Shown here: one piece after another, positions 61,154 to 64,000 of the stretch
Numbering within the stretch: the stretch's first letter is position 1
How the letters are laid out: the number at the start of each line of letters is the position of its first letter
NCBI GenBank assembly: GCA_022567555.1
Contig: JADFGT010000003.1
Location: forward strand, 1 to 64,000
Length of the DNA stretch: 64,000 bases
Source of the DNA: Armatimonadota bacterium
GTDB taxonomy: Bacteria > Armatimonadota > Fimbriimonadia > Fimbriimonadales > ATM1
Direction: 5' to 3'
Made by a program: the position numbers and the translations under genes
The notes under the pieces: model-generated
What the model saw: only the letters and a program-made list of their open reading frames with translations
Databases searched by the model: none
What the model was told of the DNA's origin: nothing

Positions 61154-64000
61154 ATGGTGCAGTGTCATAGCAGGTCCGTCAGTGAGACCGGGGGGCTCTG
61201 GGGCGCCCGGGTCCCGTGTTTGGCCGTCGCCGCTTGCCTTGCAACAGCGTGGCTCGTGGCTGGGTGCGGCTGTGCAGGGCAGAGTTCGGAGGGCGGAATC
61301 GCGTGGAAGCCGCTCGCGCCCGCGCAGGGCAGCGACGGGCCCCTCTTCCGCAAACTGAAGCCCGAAGAGACTGGTATCGAGTTCACGAACTACCTGTTCG
61401 AGAACCACGTCACGAACTACATTCTTAATGGCTCCGGCGTCTGCGTCGGCGACTACGACGGCGACGGCAGGCCCGATATCTACATGGTATCGCTCGACGG
61501 TCCGAACCGGCTGTATCGCCAGGTCGGCGACCTTAAGTTCGAAGATGTGACGGACAAGGCCGGCGTTGACGGGGGCGGCGCATGGGGAACAGGCGCTTCC
61601 TTCGCCGACGTGGACAACGACGGCGACCTGGACCTTTACGTCTGCAACCTCAATTCGGCGGACAACCTCTTCATCAACCAGGGCGACGGCACATTCAAAG
61701 AGGCGGCGAGCGCCGCCGGCCTCGGAAACGAAGGCGCAAGCATGATGGCCGCTTTCGCCGACTACGACCGCGACGGCGATCTTGACCTGTATCTTCTCAC
61801 GAACCGCGTCTACGGCATGGTTGATGAGCTTCCGCGGGACAAGGTGATCTGGGTTGACGGAAAACCCTTACAGAATCCGGACTACAGAGATCAGTATTTC
61901 GTCATGGGGGACCAGGTTTTGGAAGCGGGTCAGGCCGACTTCCTCTATCGTAACGACGGCAACGGAAAGTTCACGGACGTAACAGAAGAGGCCGGCATCG
62001 CCGGGCATGACATGGGCCTCTCAGCCACCTGGTGGGACTACAACGCAGACGGTTGGATTGACCTATACGTGGGCAACGACTTTATGACACCGGACCACCT
62101 CTATAGGAACAATGGCGACGGTACCTTTACAGACGTGATTGATTCAATCGTCCCGCACACGACATGGTATTCAATGGGGGCGGACTTCGGCGACATAAAC
62201 GGCGACGGTATGGCTGACTTCATGATCGCGGACATGTCCAGCACCACGCACTATAAAGAAAAGACGGCCATGGGCGGAATGTCCGGGTCAAAATGGTTTC
62301 TCGAAAGCGCGGAGCCGCGCCAATACATGCGCAACGCCGTTTACCTAAACACAGGCGGAGAACGGTTCATGGAAGTCGCCTATCTGGCAGGCATTGCGAG
62401 CACGGACTGGACGTGGACCGTCAGACTCGAAGACCTGGACAACGATGGGCTTGTAGACCTCTTTACAACCAACGGAATGGCCAAGAACGCCCTGGATTCC
62501 GACCTCAGGAAAGAGGCCCAGGAGCTGATTGAGCAAGGGTTACAACAGAGGGCGAACATACTGATGCGCGAAAGCCCGCCGCTCCTCGAAGCGAACATGG
62601 CGTTCCGCAACATGGGCGACCTGAACTTCGAAAACGTGAGCGCCGAGTGGGGCTTGGACCTGTTCGGCGTCACTCACGGAGCGGTCATCGCCGACCTGGA
62701 CCGCGACGGCGATCTCGACATCGTCATCAACAACCTGAACGAACGGGCCACGCTCTACCGGAACGAAGGAACCGCGGGACACCGCGTCCTCGTCCGGCTC
62801 GAGGGTACGGAGAGCAACCGGTTCGGAGTGGGGGCGAAGGTCACGATTCATACGCGGGCGGGCGTGCAGGTGAGGCAGTTGACTCTCGCCAGGGGTTACA
62901 TGTCGGCGAGCGAACCGGTCATTCACTTCGGCCTCGGCAAGGAGAGCAAGATTCAGCGCCTTAGTGTGGAGTGGCCAAGCGGCGCCCGGCAGACCTTTGA
63001 AGGCCTGAAAGCCGACCGGTTCTACACCATAACCGAGCCGCGCGGCAGTTTCAAGTTCGCAGCGCCTCCACAGGCGCCGGAGGGCCAGTTCGAGGATTAC
63101 ACGGCCGCGAGCGGCCTCAACTTCACCCATGCCGAGAGGGTGTTCGACGATTACGCGAGGGAGCCGCTCCTTCCGAGCAGGCTGTCGCAACTTGGACCCG
63201 GCCTGGCGTGGGGCGACGCCGACGGCGATGGAGACGAAGACCTTTACGTCGGCGGCGCCGCCGGACAGGCGGGCGCCCTGTTTCTCAACAACGGCGACGG
63301 CACGTTTAAAAAGGCGAGCGGCGGGCCCTGGGCCGCCGACTCGGCCTCCGAAGACATGGCGCCCCTGTGGTTCGACGCCGACGGCGACGGCGACCAGGAC
63401 CTTTACGTGGTGAGCGGAGGCGTCGAGTGCGACCCCGGCGACCCCGTGCTCCGCGACCGTCTATACATCAACGACGGCAGCGGCTCGTTCACCAGAGCCC
63501 CCGGCGGGACCCTGCCTGATGTCGCCGACAGCGGCAGCGTCGTCGCAGCATGCGATTTCGACCGGGACGGCGACCTCGACCTGTTCGTTGGCGGCCGCGT
63601 CATCCCCGGCAAGTACCCGCTCACCCCCAACAGCCGGCTCCTACGCAACGAAGGCGGCCGGTTTCTGGATGTGACTGACGAGACCGCGGCCGGATTGATG
63701 CGGGCCGGACTGGTCACCGGGGCCGTCTGGTCAGACACCGACGGCGACGGCTGGACAGACCTGCTGCTCACCGTCGAGTGGGGGCCGGTCAAGGTCTTCC
63801 GCAACATACGCGGCGAACTGTCGGAAGCCACTGAGGAAGCCGGACTGGCCGGGTACACCGGATGGTGGAACGGAATCGCGGCCGGGGACGTGGACGGCGA
63901 CGGAGACATCGATTACGTGGTCACCAACTTCGGCCTCAACACGAAGTACCACGCCACAGAAGCGGTGCCCGCAACCCTGTACCTCGCCGACTTTGACCGC
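61154..64000 (+). CDS. CRTAC1-type FG-GAP/ASPIC lipoprotein, 3' end outside window
   Basis: The frame is open from the ATG at 61154 to the last base (949 codons) and does not stop. A lipobox 'TAWLVAGC' follows a signal sequence. Calcium-binding FG-GAP/VCBS repeats run through it with DxDxDG loops ('VGDYDGDGRPDIYM', 'DVDNDGDLDLYVCN', 'DYDRDGDLDLYLLT'). At about residues 530-620 comes the ASPIC/UnbV module ('GTAGHRVLVRLEGTESNRFG'), then a second propeller set. CRTAC1-like proteins are surface or secreted and often occur in groups with SusD-like or sorting systems. Large; the remainder must be checked outside the window. Confidence 0.93.
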   Translation, partial: MVQCHSRSVSETGGLWGARVPCLAVAACLATAWLVAGCGCAGQSSEGGIAWKPLAPAQGSDGPLFRKLKPEETGIEFTNYLFENHVTNYILNGSGVCVGDYDGDGRPDIYMVSLDGPNRLYRQVGDLKFEDVTDKAGVDGGGAWGTGASFADVDNDGDLDLYVCNLNSADNLFINQGDGTFKEAASAAGLGNEGASMMAAFADYDRDGDLDLYLLTNRVYGMVDELPRDKVIWVDGKPLQNPDYRDQYFVMGDQVLEAGQADFLYRNDGNGKFTDVTEEAGIAGHDMGLSATWWDYNADGWIDLYVGNDFMTPDHLYRNNGDGTFTDVIDSIVPHTTWYSMGADFGDINGDGMADFMIADMSSTTHYKEKTAMGGMSGSKWFLESAEPRQYMRNAVYLNTGGERFMEVAYLAGIASTDWTWTVRLEDLDNDGLVDLFTTNGMAKNALDSDLRKEAQELIEQGLQQRANILMRESPPLLEANMAFRNMGDLNFENVSAEWGLDLFGVTHGAVIADLDRDGDLDIVINNLNERATLYRNEGTAGHRVLVRLEGTESNRFGVGAKVTIHTRAGVQVRQLTLARGYMSASEPVIHFGLGKESKIQRLSVEWPSGARQTFEGLKADRFYTITEPRGSFKFAAPPQAPEGQFEDYTAASGLNFTHAERVFDDYAREPLLPSRLSQLGPGLAWGDADGDGDEDLYVGGAAGQAGALFLNNGDGTFKKASGGPWAADSASEDMAPLWFDADGDGDQDLYVVSGGVECDPGDPVLRDRLYINDGSGSFTRAPGGTLPDVADSGSVVAACDFDRDGDLDLFVGGRVIPGKYPLTPNSRLLRNEGGRFLDVTDETAAGLMRAGLVTGAVWSDTDGDGWTDLLLTVEWGPVKVFRNIRGELSEATEEAGLAGYTGWWNGIAAGDVDGDGDIDYVVTNFGLNTKYHATEAVPATLYLADFDR

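Noticed and set aside
1-64000. CRISPR arrays, rRNA genes, intact insertion sequences and integrases
   Set aside because: None seen. Regular repeat-spacer units, rRNA motifs, transposase motifs (DDE, HUH) and integrase motifs were looked for and not found.
1-64000. Genome-wide UGA or UAG recoding
   Set aside because: TGA, TAG and TAA each end clear genes here (for example 12527, 13846 and 33558 genes), so the stops in the cytochrome, SelW-like and terminase genes need local explanations.

Overview
The window is GC-rich bacterial chromosome using the standard code: TAA, TAG and TGA all end ordinary genes here. It looks like an uncultured member of a PVC-like or Armatimonadota-like lineage. The pointers are a CRTAC1-type FG-GAP/ASPIC lipoprotein, a PEP-CTERM protein, a TIGR03790 protein, DUF4091, DUF885 and DUF2339 proteins, a GyrA whose tower-proximal region differs from proteobacterial GyrA, and many short dispersed repeats. 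The phylum is an inference and is not firm.

Layout. 0-1.6 kb: 3' part of a DUF3352-like gene. 1.7-5.6 kb: an accessory stretch with DUF4238, a membrane coiled-coil protein, a DUF6998/PD-(D/E)xK-like protein, decayed small genes and several hairpin repeats. 5.6-15.2 kb: housekeeping and secreted proteins (Lys/Ala-rich basic protein, NDUFA9-like SDR, saccharopine-dehydrogenase-like protein, amidohydrolase, Yip1-like protein, M48 lipoprotein peptidase, TIGR03790). 15.5-18.4 kb: an MshEN-pseudokinase fusion, a MinD/FlhG ATPase and a convergent DivIVA-type protein. 18.5 kb: tRNA-Ser(UGA). 19-22.2 kb: a minimal NapA/tetrahaem cytochrome/small membrane protein operon. 22.4-26.2 kb: MFS transporter, RNase HIII, a lipoprotein and a GNAT acetyltransferase. 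26.4-28.8 kb: an orphan phage packaging pair (DUF935 portal and a terminase with an amber stop). 28.8-34.7 kb: DUF2339, DUF885 and PEP-CTERM proteins. 34.8-40 kb: a cytochrome with an in-frame UGA, two membrane proteins, a SelW-like CxxU selenoprotein, dapA and asd. 40.3-50.6 kb: a frameshifted propeller-amidohydrolase, aldehyde dehydrogenase, DUF4091, glyQ, two membrane proteins and an FMN reductase. 50.7-55.1 kb: DUF2807, a Cys-rich membrane protein and a second DHDPS-family protein. 55.7-61 kb: a polysaccharide-type ABC exporter, a lipoprotein and gyrA. From 61.1 kb: a CRTAC1 lipoprotein that runs off the end.

The most notable signals are these. (1) Two UGA-containing genes with bacterial-SECIS-like hairpins at matching distance: a clear SelW-like protein (37491-37721, minus) and a c-type cytochrome (34867-35610, minus), the second a candidate new selenoprotein family. 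(2) Two genes normally essential, dapA and glyQ, carry in-frame insertions made of dispersed repeat DNA. (3) A MshEN domain fused to a catalytically dead kinase sits beside a MinD-type ATPase. (4) Several families of foldback or hairpin repeats lie between genes. The stops in terL and the frameshift in the amidohydrolase show gene decay, or assembly errors that need a read check.
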